Positions 8,713 through 16,820 of a stretch of DNA of 64,000 nucleotides are shown piece by piece; within the stretch, counting starts at the first letter, position 1; the number at the start of each line of letters is the position of its first letter. Below the pieces are notes generated by a model, which saw nothing but the letters and a program-made list of their open reading frames with translations, was not told the DNA's origin and ran no database searches. Both the position numbers and the translations under genes were made by a program. This stretch comes from Comamonadaceae bacterium. Lineage in GTDB: Bacteria; Pseudomonadota; Gammaproteobacteria; Burkholderiales; Burkholderiaceae_C. Location of the stretch: positions 124,001 to 188,000 of the forward strand of contig JAIXOM010000045.1 of assembly GCA_027486755.1 (NCBI GenBank). The letters are read 5' to 3'.

Positions 8713-10683
8713 TCAGTGCACCCCTGTCGCCGTCGGCCGTTTTTTGTAGAAGGTCAGCGGGCTGTGCGCTGCGGCCTTGAGCACGGATGGCTTGATTTTG
8801 CCGACCACATGCATCTCGCAGGGCTTGCAGTCAAAGCGCAGGGTGAGTTTTTCTTTGCCGTTGATCAGCTGTAATGGCTCGGCCTTGACCGTGCCTTGCA
8901 CCCCGGTCACGCCCTTGGCCTGTTTGGGGCACAAGCTCAGTGAAAAGCGCACACAGTGCTTGGTGATCATCAGGCTGACTTCGCCTTCTTCCTGATGCCC
9001 CTCGTAGGCTGGCTCGATGACTTTGACGCCGTGCAGCGCATAAAACTCACGCGCCTTCTGGTTAAAGACATTGGCCAGATAAGTCAGGTGTTCTTCCGGG
9101 TAGGGCACCGGGGGCTGCACCGCTTGCCCCGGCGCTAGCCTTTCAAAGCCCGCCAGGCGAGCCGCCTCCAGGGTTTCAATGGCCTGCCTGCGCAGGGCAT
9201 TGAGCTGCGAGGCTGGCACGAACCAGGGGCGGGCCAGAGCCAGCTGAACGTCGATGAGCGAAAAGATCGTTTCGCCCAGCTTGGCCAGGGCGCTCTGAAG
9301 CTTGCCATCGGCGCCGGCCTGCTCCTTGGGTGCCTGCCAGGGCAGGGCCAACTGGGCCTGGCCTTCAAAGCCTGCCTCGTCGGTCAGTTGCAACAACAAG
9401 CCCTGAGCGTTTTCGCTGAGCTTCATCCACACGCCGATGCGGCGGTCGGAGGATTTCTTCTCCAGCGTGCGCACCCAGCTCATGTCCCGGTTGCGGTTGA
9501 CGATGGTGCCTTTGCGCAGGTCCTTGAAGCCAGCCAAAGGATCCTTGGGAAATAGCTTCCAGCTGCCGGCCGGCGTGCGCTCGGCCCGGTTGATCTGCAG
9601 ACCGATCAATTCCTTGTGCAGGTCGTAGTAGCACAGGCCGTCGCCGTTGTGCAGCTCAGTGGCGGCCTCGTCGGTGACGAGCTCGATATGGTCGGCGGCC
9701 ACCTTGGCCACCCAGCCTATGGGCTGGCCGGGGTTCTTGGGGGTGTCGAAGGCGCCGATGTCTTCCTTGCGGCCCTGCACGAAGTAGTCGGTGAACTCGC
9801 GGTTGAAGTTCTGGTTCGGGTCGGGCGTGAAGCTGAAGCTGGTGCGGCCGTGCGAGGCGGCAGCCAGCTCGGGGCGCTCCTCCAGAATCTCGTCGAACAG
9901 GCGCCGATAGTGCGCGGTGATGTTCTTGACGTAGGCCATGTCTTTGTAGCGGCCTTCGATCTTGAAGCTGCGCAGGCCCACGTCGATGAGGGCGCGCAGG
10001 TTCTCGCTCTGGTTGTTGTCCTTCATGGACAGCACGTGTTTTTCATGCGCGACGATGCGGCCCTGGCTGTCTTTGACCTCATAGGGCAGGCGGCAGGCCT
10101 GCGAGCAGTCGCCGCGGTTGGCGCTGCGCCCGGTGTGGGCATGGCTGATGTAGCACTGACCGCTGTAGGCCACGCACAGCGCGCCGTGTATGAAAAATTC
10201 GAGCAGGCAGCGGTCGGTATCAATTACGTCGCGGATGGCGGCAATTTGCGGCAGCGTCAGTTCACGCGCCAGCACCAGCTGCGACAGGCCTGCGTCCTGG
10301 AGAAATTTGGCTTTTTCGGGCGTACGGATGTCGGTCTGGGTCGATGCGTGCAGCTGCATGGGCGGCAGGTCCATCTGCAAGATGCCCATGTCCTGGATGA
10401 TGAGTGCGTCTACCCCGGCGTCATAAAGCTGCCAGATCAGCTGCCGGCAAGGCTCGAGCTCCTCGTCGCGCAAGATGGTGTTGACGGTGGCGAACACACG
10501 GCCATGAAAGCGGTGGGCGTGCTCGGCCAGGCGGGCCAGATCGCTCACGCTGTTGTCGGCTGCGGTGCGCGCGCCAAAGGAGGGACCGCCTATGTAGACA
10601 GCATCAGCGCCGTGATTGAAGGCCTCCATGCCGATGTCGGCACTGCGGGCCGGCGCGAGGAGCTCAAGGTGGTGTGGGCGCAT
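8713..10683 (-). CDS. rlhA: 23S rRNA C2501 hydroxylase RlhA (peptidase U32 family)
   Basis: About 656 aa, close to the 653 aa of the E. coli protein (formerly YdcP). The N-terminal TIM-barrel includes HGADAVYIGGP and the U32 signature EFFIHGALCVAYSGQCY, and a cluster of cysteines (about C170, C177, C193, C197) fits the iron-sulfur or metal site of U32 hydroxylases. RSANRGDCSQACRLPY is nearly invariant in RlhA. The product hydroxylates a cytidine in the ribosomal peptidyl-transferase centre. The ATG at 10683 gives the usual start MRPHHLELLAPA; an in-frame TTG at 10713 would add ten residues. The long C-terminal half is complete. Confidence 0.92.
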   Translation of the reverse strand: MRPHHLELLAPARSADIGMEAFNHGADAVYIGGPSFGARTAADNSVSDLARLAEHAHRFHGRVFATVNTILRDEELEPCRQLIWQLYDAGVDALIIQDMGILQMDLPPMQLHASTQTDIRTPEKAKFLQDAGLSQLVLARELTLPQIAAIRDVIDTDRCLLEFFIHGALCVAYSGQCYISHAHTGRSANRGDCSQACRLPYEVKDSQGRIVAHEKHVLSMKDNNQSENLRALIDVGLRSFKIEGRYKDMAYVKNITAHYRRLFDEILEERPELAAASHGRTSFSFTPDPNQNFNREFTDYFVQGRKEDIGAFDTPKNPGQPIGWVAKVAADHIELVTDEAATELHNGDGLCYYDLHKELIGLQINRAERTPAGSWKLFPKDPLAGFKDLRKGTIVNRNRDMSWVRTLEKKSSDRRIGVWMKLSENAQGLLLQLTDEAGFEGQAQLALPWQAPKEQAGADGKLQSALAKLGETIFSLIDVQLALARPWFVPASQLNALRRQAIETLEAARLAGFERLAPGQAVQPPVPYPEEHLTYLANVFNQKAREFYALHGVKVIEPAYEGHQEEGEVSLMITKHCVRFSLSLCPKQAKGVTGVQGTVKAEPLQLINGKEKLTLRFDCKPCEMHVVGKIKPSVLKAAAHSPLTFYKKRPTATGVH

Positions 10684-10715
10684 GGTCGGGTAAGCGGTTG
10701 CGGAAACCTGCAATT

Positions 10716-10760
10716 ATCGGTGTCTGACCCCGATTAATTTAATCGGGGTCAGACACCGAT
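10716..10760. repeat. 45-bp perfect palindrome
   Basis: Left arm 10716-10737, one central T at 10738, right arm 10739-10760; every base of the 22-base arms pairs. The arms contain GTGTCTGACCCCGATTAA. It lies exactly between the stop of the FemAB-like gene (10762) and the start of rlhA, both on the minus strand. There is no trailing T-tract beyond the arm, so it is not a standard intrinsic terminator, although the RNA hairpin would be very stable. Confidence 0.95.
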
Positions 10761-10761
10761 T

Positions 10762-11688
10762 TCAGGCCAGATAGGTGCCGGCCAATTGCAGCACCTGCCC
10801 GCCTGTGCCTATCTTGAAGCGAGCCAGGCCGGCGCTGCGCACGGTGTTGACGCCGCCCAGGTCCAGCCGCCGCACCCCGCGTGATTGCAGCTCCAGCATG
10901 GCGCGCCACAGCAGCAGGTTGTGGGCGTTGAGCTCGCGCCCTTGATCATTGGACCAGCCCACCTGGTAGGTGGCGGCCTGGCCGTGGATGAGGAACATCA
11001 TGGCCGCCACCCGCTCGCGACCGACATCGGCGCGCAGGCTGAGCACGCATTGGGCGGGCTGCTGGCGCGAGCCGATGTAGGGCTCATAAAAGCCCAAGGG
11101 CAGGCCAGCCAGGCCCTTGGTCTGTCGCTGTGCTTCTTCTTGGTCGAGCAGCCAGCGGTATTGGCCTGGGTTGGTGCCGATGCGGTGGACTTGCAGTTCG
11201 CTGGCTTCGGCCGAGACCAGGCGGTTGCGCCATTTGCCGTCCAGGGCCGCTCGCAGTGTTTCGGCCTGGGCCTGCAGGTCGATCAGCACCGTTGCGTAGC
11301 CGCTCATGACCCGGCGCCAGGCGCGCAAGCCATGCTCGCCGCTCTGGCCGGCTTCTTCCGGTGTGATCAGGACAAACTTCAGACCGCTGCGTGGCAGGCT
11401 CTGGCGCAGGGCGCGGCTGGCGCTGGCCTTGTCGGCGGCTGACACATCTTGCAGCCAGATGGGCCCGCGCGAGCACAGCGACAGGCTGCCCAGAGGTCCG
11501 AAGCTGCGCACGATGAACTGGGCCAGCCCGATTGGGCTGCCGTCCTGCTCGATCAAGGCGCGCAGCACCGGCACGCCCAGTAGGCGCATGGTGGCGCCGT
11601 AGGCCCAGTCCTGCTGCAAGGCGCCGCTTGTCCTACCATGGGCTGCGTCCCAGTCGGACTGCGCAAAGCTGTCCCAGAGGATTTTCAT
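10762..11688 (-). CDS. FemAB/GNAT-like N-acyltransferase domain protein
   Basis: 308 aa, no signal peptide. The C-terminal half has the pattern of Fem/GNAT proteins: a basic GKWRNRLVSAE near the middle, AAMMFLIHGQAATYQVGWS, a NLLLWRAMLELQSRG helix, and LDLGGVNTVRSAGLARFK resembling the end of FemX-like enzymes. Such proteins transfer aminoacyl or acyl groups in cell-wall or capsule synthesis. No acceptor can be named from the context. It starts at 11688, 20 bases from a divergent small membrane gene, and its stop abuts the large palindrome upstream of rlhA. Confidence 0.7.
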   Translation of the reverse strand: MKILWDSFAQSDWDAAHGRTSGALQQDWAYGATMRLLGVPVLRALIEQDGSPIGLAQFIVRSFGPLGSLSLCSRGPIWLQDVSAADKASASRALRQSLPRSGLKFVLITPEEAGQSGEHGLRAWRRVMSGYATVLIDLQAQAETLRAALDGKWRNRLVSAEASELQVHRIGTNPGQYRWLLDQEEAQRQTKGLAGLPLGFYEPYIGSRQQPAQCVLSLRADVGRERVAAMMFLIHGQAATYQVGWSNDQGRELNAHNLLLWRAMLELQSRGVRRLDLGGVNTVRSAGLARFKIGTGGQVLQLAGTYLA

Positions 11689-11693
11689 CTGCC

Positions 11694-11699
11694 TACAAT
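11694..11699 (+). promoter_or_regulatory. Candidate -10 box giving a leaderless transcript
   Basis: TACAAT ending 9 bases before the ATG at 11709. A start of transcription about 7 bases downstream would fall at or within a few bases of the initiation codon. No ribosome binding site precedes the ATG, which fits leaderless translation. No clear -35 hexamer is visible. Confidence 0.4.
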
Positions 11700-11708
11700 C
11701 TCCCGACC

Positions 11709-11915
11709 ATGAAACTAGGATGGTTGAGTATTTTCAGACGAGGCCGGGCCGAGCAGGTGATGGGGTATCGCATAGTCGAGCCGCGTCCTACGCTGTGGGC
11801 AGTGTTCTGGGTCATCGTCTATCTGATTCTGCCGGTGATGGCGCTGGGCAGCTTGGTCGATCTGCTGGTGCAGTGGAGCACGGGCCAATGCACCGGTCTA
11901 TGGTGCTGGTTCTAA
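11709..11915 (+). CDS. Small membrane protein, unknown function
   Basis: 68 aa. A basic, Arg-rich N-terminus (SIFRRGRAEQ) is followed by a hydrophobic stretch at about residues 30-55 (WAVFWVIVYLILPVMALGSL), enough for one long or two short membrane segments, and a C-terminal tail with two cysteines and three aromatic residues (CTGLWCWF). I do not recognise a family. It lies immediately upstream of the phosphoesterase gene on the same strand and is probably cotranscribed. Codon usage resembles that of its neighbours. Confidence 0.6.
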   Translation: MKLGWLSIFRRGRAEQVMGYRIVEPRPTLWAVFWVIVYLILPVMALGSLVDLLVQWSTGQCTGLWCWF

Positions 11916-11950
11916 GGGTGCTGGTTCTGATTGTTTGCAGTAGGCGGGCC

Positions 11951-12928
11951 ATGGCTTTAATGTTAGCTCGGCAGGCGCGCGCCTGGCTGGCAGCGCTGGC
12001 GCTCTTCGGGCTGGCTGGCTCAGCCCTGGCCCAGGCCTTCAGCTTTGTGGCGCTGGGCGATCTGCCCTATGGTTCTCCTCAGAAGGCTTATCCGGCCTAT
12101 CGGCAACTGATTGCATCGATCAATCAGCTCAAGCCGGCTTTTTCTATCCATGTGGGTGACATCAAGTCGGGCTCCAGCCTGTGTTCGGACCGGGAGTTCG
12201 AGGCGCAGCGGGGCCATTTTGATCTGTTCGATGCGCCGGTGGTCTACACCCCGGGTGACAACGAATGGACCGACTGCCACCGCCGCAGCAACGGCGGCTA
12301 CGAGCCGCAGGAGCGCTTGCAGGCGCTGCGGCAGTTGTTCTTCCGGCCGGGGCTGTCGCTAGGCGCTCAGCCCATGGCGCTGCAAGCTCAGGCCGAGCTC
12401 ATGCCCGAACATGCCGCTTTTGTGGAGAACCAACGCTGGCTGCATCAGGGGGTGTTGTTTGCCACGGTGCATGTGGTGGGCAGCAACAACAATATGCAGC
12501 CGGATGTGCCGGGCGCGCTGCAGGAGTTTGCCCTGCGCGATGTGGCCAATATGGCCTGGATCAAGGCGGCCTTTGAACACGCCCGCGCTTCAGGCGCGCG
12601 GGCCTTGGTGCTAGCCATGCAGGCCAATCCGCTGCTCGGCCGCAACTTGTTCGAGGATTTTCCCAAGGGCTCGGGATTTCGCAGCAGCATAGGTGATACC
12701 TTGCTGCCCCTGGCAGCGGCCAGCAGTGTGCCGGTGCTGCTGGTCCACGGGGACAGCCACTGGTACCGGATGGACCAGCCCTTCACCTGGCAGCGTCAGC
12801 CCCTGCGCCAGCTGACCCGGCTGGAGGTGCCGGGCGGCTCAGATGTCAGGGCCTGGCGGGTCAGTGTTGACCTGAGCAGGCCGCAGCCCTTTTCAGCAGA
12901 GCTGATCGAGCCGCAGCGCGGCCAGTGA
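11951..12928 (+). CDS. Secreted calcineurin-like metallophosphoesterase
   Basis: 325 aa. The N-terminus MALMLARQARAW then a hydrophobic run ending AGSALAQ is a signal peptide, so the enzyme should act in the periplasm. Metallophosphoesterase motifs appear in order: GDLPYG, HVGDIKSGS, TPGDNEWTDC and, near the C-terminus, HGDSHWYR. The GDNEW...D pattern replaces the usual GNH(E/D) motif, as in some exported bacterial members. Substrate unknown. ATG 11951 is chosen because it gives a compact signal peptide; ATG 11960 is equally possible. Convergent with the parvulin gene. Confidence 0.8.
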   Translation: MALMLARQARAWLAALALFGLAGSALAQAFSFVALGDLPYGSPQKAYPAYRQLIASINQLKPAFSIHVGDIKSGSSLCSDREFEAQRGHFDLFDAPVVYTPGDNEWTDCHRRSNGGYEPQERLQALRQLFFRPGLSLGAQPMALQAQAELMPEHAAFVENQRWLHQGVLFATVHVVGSNNNMQPDVPGALQEFALRDVANMAWIKAAFEHARASGARALVLAMQANPLLGRNLFEDFPKGSGFRSSIGDTLLPLAAASSVPVLLVHGDSHWYRMDQPFTWQRQPLRQLTRLEVPGGSDVRAWRVSVDLSRPQPFSAELIEPQRGQ

Positions 12929-12938
12929 TCAGCCGCCC

Positions 12939-13724
12939 TTATTCGATCTTGGCTTTGGCGCGCAGCTCTTCCTGGTACTTGCCCAGTTTTTGCTGAACCA
13001 TCTGTTGCTGCAGCTGCGGCTTGACCTGATCAAACGGGGGCAGCTGGGGTGTGCGCACATCGTCCAGGCGGATGATGTGCCAGCCGAACTGGGTCTTGAC
13101 CGGCGCGTCGACCGTCTGGCCCTTGTTCAGCTTGACCAGAGCCTGGCTGAATTCCGGCACATAGCCCTCCGGGTTGGCCCAGTCGAGGTCGCCGCCGTTG
13201 GCGCCGGAGCCGGGATCCTTGGACTGCTTCTTGGCGATGTCCTCGAACTTGCCGCCTTTTTTCAAGCTGGCCAGGATGGCCTTGGCCTGGTCTTCTTTTT
13301 CGACCAGGATGTGGCGGGCCTTGTACTCTTTGCCGCTGTTGGCCGCCACGAACTTGTCGTACTCGGCCTTCATTTCGGCATCGGTGACCGGGTTTTTCTT
13401 CTGGAAGTCGCTGAACAACTCGCGAATCAAAATGCTCTGGCGGGCCAGTTCCATTTGATTGCGAAAGTCATCGGTCTGTGCCAAGCCTTGCTTGTCGGCC
13501 TCTTGCATGAAGATTTCACGGGCGATCACCTCGTCGCGCAACTGGCCCTGCATTTCAGCCGTGACGGGGCGGCCAGCTCGCTCGATCTGGGTGGCCAGCG
13601 CGTCCAGGCGCGTCTTGGGCACGGCTTTGCCGTTGACGATAGCCACGTTTTGAGCGAAAGCGCCAGTGCTGGCAATGGCCAGCAGGCTGGCCATTGCCAG
13701 CGACTTGAGGGGGGTAGAGGTCAT
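12939..13724 (-). CDS. Periplasmic parvulin-type peptidyl-prolyl isomerase
   Basis: 261 aa. A signal peptide ends at about residue 24 (STGAFA/QNVAIVNG). A SurA/PrsA-like N-terminal chaperone segment (about 28-120) is followed by a single parvulin domain (about 134-222) with KARHILVE, GANGGDLDW and FGWHIIRLDD. It should assist folding of exported or outer-membrane proteins. SurA has two parvulin domains, so this is the shorter PpiC/PrsA-like type common in Burkholderiales. Last gene of the minus-strand run selO-msrB-yciB-bolA-parvulin, 52 bases after bolA. Confidence 0.88.
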   Translation of the reverse strand: MTSTPLKSLAMASLLAIASTGAFAQNVAIVNGKAVPKTRLDALATQIERAGRPVTAEMQGQLRDEVIAREIFMQEADKQGLAQTDDFRNQMELARQSILIRELFSDFQKKNPVTDAEMKAEYDKFVAANSGKEYKARHILVEKEDQAKAILASLKKGGKFEDIAKKQSKDPGSGANGGDLDWANPEGYVPEFSQALVKLNKGQTVDAPVKTQFGWHIIRLDDVRTPQLPPFDQVKPQLQQQMVQQKLGKYQEELRAKAKIE

Positions 13725-13776
13725 GGGGGATCCGCAATAGTCTGAGGGTTGATGGCAGGAAGGCCTGAGCGCAGGC

Positions 13777-14064
13777 TCAGGCCTCCAGCGTTTCTATGGC
13801 CAGGGCGTGTAGGCCTCGGGCTATGAAATCTTGGGTTGCATCATACACAAGGCGATGGCGCGCCACCCGGCTCAAACCAGCGAAGCTTGGGCTGGCGATG
13901 CGCACCCGAAAATGCGTGCCATAGCCCTCCTGACCGGCGCCGGCATGACCGGCATGGTCAGCGCTTTCATCGATCACTTGCAGCTGCGTGGGCGCCAGCC
14001 GCTCTTGCAGTCTGGCTTCCAATTCTCCGGCGCGTGGCAAGCCTGTTGGCGACTCGGCGCTCAT
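13777..14064 (-). CDS. BolA family protein
   Basis: 95 aa. The BolA fold is recognisable from HAGHAGAGQEGYGTHFRVRI and FAGLSRVARHRLVYDA, where the RHR-x-VY motif is the family signature. BolA proteins pair with monothiol glutaredoxins and act in iron-sulfur trafficking or stress responses. Its ATG overlaps the yciB stop as ATGA (14061-14064), so the two are probably translated together. BolA and IbaG types cannot be separated from sequence alone. Confidence 0.9.
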   Translation of the reverse strand: MSAESPTGLPRAGELEARLQERLAPTQLQVIDESADHAGHAGAGQEGYGTHFRVRIASPSFAGLSRVARHRLVYDATQDFIARGLHALAIETLEA

Positions 14065-14720
14065 GGCTTGCGCTCCTCGCCGCCTGTCGCATCGCTGCCC
14101 GGCGCCAGGTCTTCCTGCATGTACTTGCTCAGAATCAGGCTTTGGGCCACCACAAACACCAGCATCAGGCCGATACCGCCAAACAGCTTGAAGTTGACCC
14201 AGACACCGGTGGAGAACTGGTAGGCGACCCAGAGGTTGAGGGCGCCCATGAAGGCGAAAAATGCCATCCAGGACTGGTTGACCCGCAGCCATACCGGATC
14301 GGGCAGTGTCATTTGCGAGCCCATCAGCGCGCGGATGCCGTTCTTGCCCATCAACTGCCCGATCAGCAGGCCGGCGGACATGGCCCAGTAGAGCAGGGTG
14401 GGCTTCCACTTGATGAAGGTTTCGCTGTGAAAGTAGATGGTGGCGCCACCGAGCACCACCACCAGCGCCAGACTGACCCAAAGCATGGTGTCGACCTTGC
14501 GGCCGCGCAGCAGCAGCCAGCCCACCTGGAGCAAGGTCGCAACAATCACCACCACGGTGGCCAGGAGCACCGGTGCCTCGCTGGGGCCAACCACCGAGCC
14601 CTCGACCATAAAGCCCAGCCACTGGCTGGCGGTGTCTGAAGCCCAATCGGGCTTGCCCTCGGCGTACTTGAACATGCCGAAGAAAAGCAGGATGGGCAGG
14701 AAGTCGAACAGGAGTTTCAT
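14061..14720 (-). CDS. yciB: Inner membrane septation protein YciB
   Basis: 219 aa. MKLLFDFLPILLFFGMFKYAEG is the invariant start of YciB/IspZ, followed by five or six hydrophobic segments and NQSWMAFFAFMGALNLWVA near the end. YciB spans the inner membrane and affects envelope integrity and division. An open stretch reaches 14744, but ATG 14720 matches the family start. The C-terminal 25 or so residues are a charged cytoplasmic tail. It overlaps bolA by four bases. Confidence 0.93.
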   Translation of the reverse strand: MKLLFDFLPILLFFGMFKYAEGKPDWASDTASQWLGFMVEGSVVGPSEAPVLLATVVVIVATLLQVGWLLLRGRKVDTMLWVSLALVVVLGGATIYFHSETFIKWKPTLLYWAMSAGLLIGQLMGKNGIRALMGSQMTLPDPVWLRVNQSWMAFFAFMGALNLWVAYQFSTGVWVNFKLFGGIGLMLVFVVAQSLILSKYMQEDLAPGSDATGGEERKP

Positions 14721-14784
14721 AAAAGGGGATTTTCTTGGCCGCACAGGTCCAAATTGGGCCGCAGGGAGATGCAGGCCGGTGGCC

Positions 14785-15213
14785 TCAGTCTGATTTTGTG
14801 GGCTTGAACTGCAGCGAGGCTGAGTTCATGCAGTAGCGCAGGCCGGTGGGCCGGGGGCCGTCGGGAAACACATGGCCCAGGTGGGCGCCGCAGTCGGGGC
14901 AGTGGACCTCGGTGCGCACCCCCAACCAGGCCGAACGGTCTTCCTGGGTCTCGACCGCGTCCTGGCTGAGCGGCTGGAAGAAGCTGGGCCAGCCCGAGCC
15001 GGACTCGTATTTGGTGGCGGAATCAAACAGCGGCTTGTCGCAGCAGATGCACAGATAGGTGCCCGGGTCTTTGTTGCCTTCGTACTTGCCGGTGAAGGCG
15101 CGTTCGGTGCCTTCTTTGCGGGTGACTTGGTAAGCCAGCGGCTCTGCACCCTTTTCGGCGAGCAGGGCTTTCCACTCGGATTCGGTCTTTTGGATTTTTG
15201 GAGGCATGGTCAT
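14785..15213 (-). CDS. msrB: Peptide-methionine (R)-S-oxide reductase
   Basis: 142 aa. It reduces the R epimer of methionine sulfoxide in proteins. Zinc-binding pairs are C55/C58 (CICC) and C105/C108 (CPDC); the catalytic Cys is C128 in [17 protein letters not shown] and GHVFPDGP are standard MsrB motifs. The resolving Cys position is not obvious. No signal peptide, so it is cytoplasmic. Its ATG overlaps the selO stop as ATGA (15210-15213). Confidence 0.95.
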   Translation of the reverse strand: MTMPPKIQKTESEWKALLAEKGAEPLAYQVTRKEGTERAFTGKYEGNKDPGTYLCICCDKPLFDSATKYESGSGWPSFFQPLSQDAVETQEDRSAWLGVRTEVHCPDCGAHLGHVFPDGPRPTGLRYCMNSASLQFKPTKSD

Positions 15214-16691
15214 GAGCTGCAGCTGATTTCAATGGAGGAGGCCCAGTCGGGCGGAAAGTCGGCCAGCGTCTCCTGGCCCGGATGGTCCTCGTAAGGTGAT
15301 TGGAGCACGGACAGCAACTGCCGCAGCGGCGCAAAGTCGCCCTGCTTGGCCGCTTGTATGACCTGCTCGCCCAGGTGATTGCGCAGCACATAGCGGGGAT
15401 TGCATTGGCGCATCTGCAGTCGCTGCTGCTGGGCATCCAGGCTTTGGCAGCGCTGACGGTAGCTCTGGGCCCAGGCGTCGAAAGCTGGGCGGGCTATGAA
15501 GAGGTCGCGCACAGGCTCGGGCTCTTGGGCGAAGTCGCACAGCCGCCGCCAGAACACGGTGTGATCCACCTGGCCCTGGGCCAGCAGGGGCATGAGGGCG
15601 TCGATCAGCGCTTCGTCGCCTTCCTGCGGTGCGTCGATCAAACCCAGTTTGGCCCGGTATTGCGCAAGCATGGCCGCCTCAAAGACGGTTTTGTAAGTCT
15701 CCAGCGCAGCCAATGCCAGTTCCTTGTCGCCGATCAGCGGCATCAGGGCCTGGCCCAGGCAAAACAGATTCCAATGCGCCACGGCCGGCTGTCTGCCGTA
15801 GGCGTAGCGCCCGCCGGAGTCGGAGTGGTTGCAAATGTGCTCGGGGTCAAAGCCATCGAGAAATTGAAACGGACCGTAGTCCAGGGTCAGGCCCAGGATG
15901 CTCATGTTGTCGGTGTTCATCACCCCATGGCAAAAGCCCACCGCCTGCCACTGAGCCAGCAGCTCGGCGGTGCGCTGCGCCACCGCTTCGAGCAGGGCTG
16001 CATAAGGATGGGACGCCTTGAGGCAATCTGGGTAGAAGCGCGCGATCACATGGTCAGCCAAGCGCCTGAGCAGCTCATGCTTGCCGGTATGGCAGAAGTG
16101 CTCAAAGTGCCCAAAGCGCAGGAAGCTGGGGGCGGTGCGGGCGACCACCGCTGCGGTTTCTACTTCCTCGCGCAGCACCGGGCTGGGTGAGCCAGTCAGG
16201 CTCAGTGCCCGGGTGGTCGGTATGCCCAGGCCGTGCATGGCCTCGCTGCACAGGTATTCGCGGATGGACGAGCGCAGCACCGCGCGGCCGTCGCCCATGC
16301 GGGAATAGGGCGTGCGACCGGCCCCCTTGAGCTGGATTTCCACCGGCCCTTGGGGCGACGGCAATTGTCCCAGCAGCAGGGCGCGGCCGTCGCCGAGTTG
16401 ACCGGCCCAGTGGCCAAACTGGTGACCGCTGTAGACGCTGGCCAGCGGATCGGTGCCGGGCAGCACTGCGCAGCCGGCCAGACCCAGCAGCGCCTCTGGC
16501 GACTCCAGCCACTGTTCATGCAGGCCCAGCTCGCGGGCCAGGTCAGCATTGCGGTCTATCCAGTAAGGCGCTTGCAGCGCCTGCGGCGCGACACGGCTGA
16601 AAAAAGCCTCGCCTAGTTCGCTCAGAGCCGGTTGCCAGGCGGGCGAAAGCCCGGCTTGGTGGGGCGGCTTAAGGACGGGGACGGCACTCAT
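15210..16691 (-). CDS. selO: Protein adenylyltransferase SelO (YdiU/UPF0061)
   Basis: 493 aa. A pseudokinase-fold enzyme that transfers AMP from ATP to Ser/Thr/Tyr of proteins, linked to oxidative stress. Visible motifs: [32 protein letters not shown] (nucleotide-binding Lys), and [19 protein letters not shown], which holds the metal-binding Asn/Asp. The C-terminus ends EISCSS, carrying the Cys found in bacterial members where eukaryotes use selenocysteine. ATG 16691 is chosen; the open frame continues upstream to 16748. Translationally coupled to msrB. Confidence 0.95.
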   Translation of the reverse strand: MSAVPVLKPPHQAGLSPAWQPALSELGEAFFSRVAPQALQAPYWIDRNADLARELGLHEQWLESPEALLGLAGCAVLPGTDPLASVYSGHQFGHWAGQLGDGRALLLGQLPSPQGPVEIQLKGAGRTPYSRMGDGRAVLRSSIREYLCSEAMHGLGIPTTRALSLTGSPSPVLREEVETAAVVARTAPSFLRFGHFEHFCHTGKHELLRRLADHVIARFYPDCLKASHPYAALLEAVAQRTAELLAQWQAVGFCHGVMNTDNMSILGLTLDYGPFQFLDGFDPEHICNHSDSGGRYAYGRQPAVAHWNLFCLGQALMPLIGDKELALAALETYKTVFEAAMLAQYRAKLGLIDAPQEGDEALIDALMPLLAQGQVDHTVFWRRLCDFAQEPEPVRDLFIARPAFDAWAQSYRQRCQSLDAQQQRLQMRQCNPRYVLRNHLGEQVIQAAKQGDFAPLRQLLSVLQSPYEDHPGQETLADFPPDWASSIEISCSS

Positions 16692-16820
16692 GGCTTGCAT
16701 TGTCGCGCAGGCGCGGCGCCGTGGCCGCCCCGCTCGGGCAATCCCCATGGCACAGTGACGGGCGCTTGGGGCATGATTCCCCCTTGCCGCTTTGGCCAGT
16801 GCTTTATTTGAGGGTAGCCC

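Noticed and set aside
9616-10737. 373-codon open frame antisense to rlhA
   Set aside because: Shadow of a conserved gene; Val/Gly-rich with no domain.
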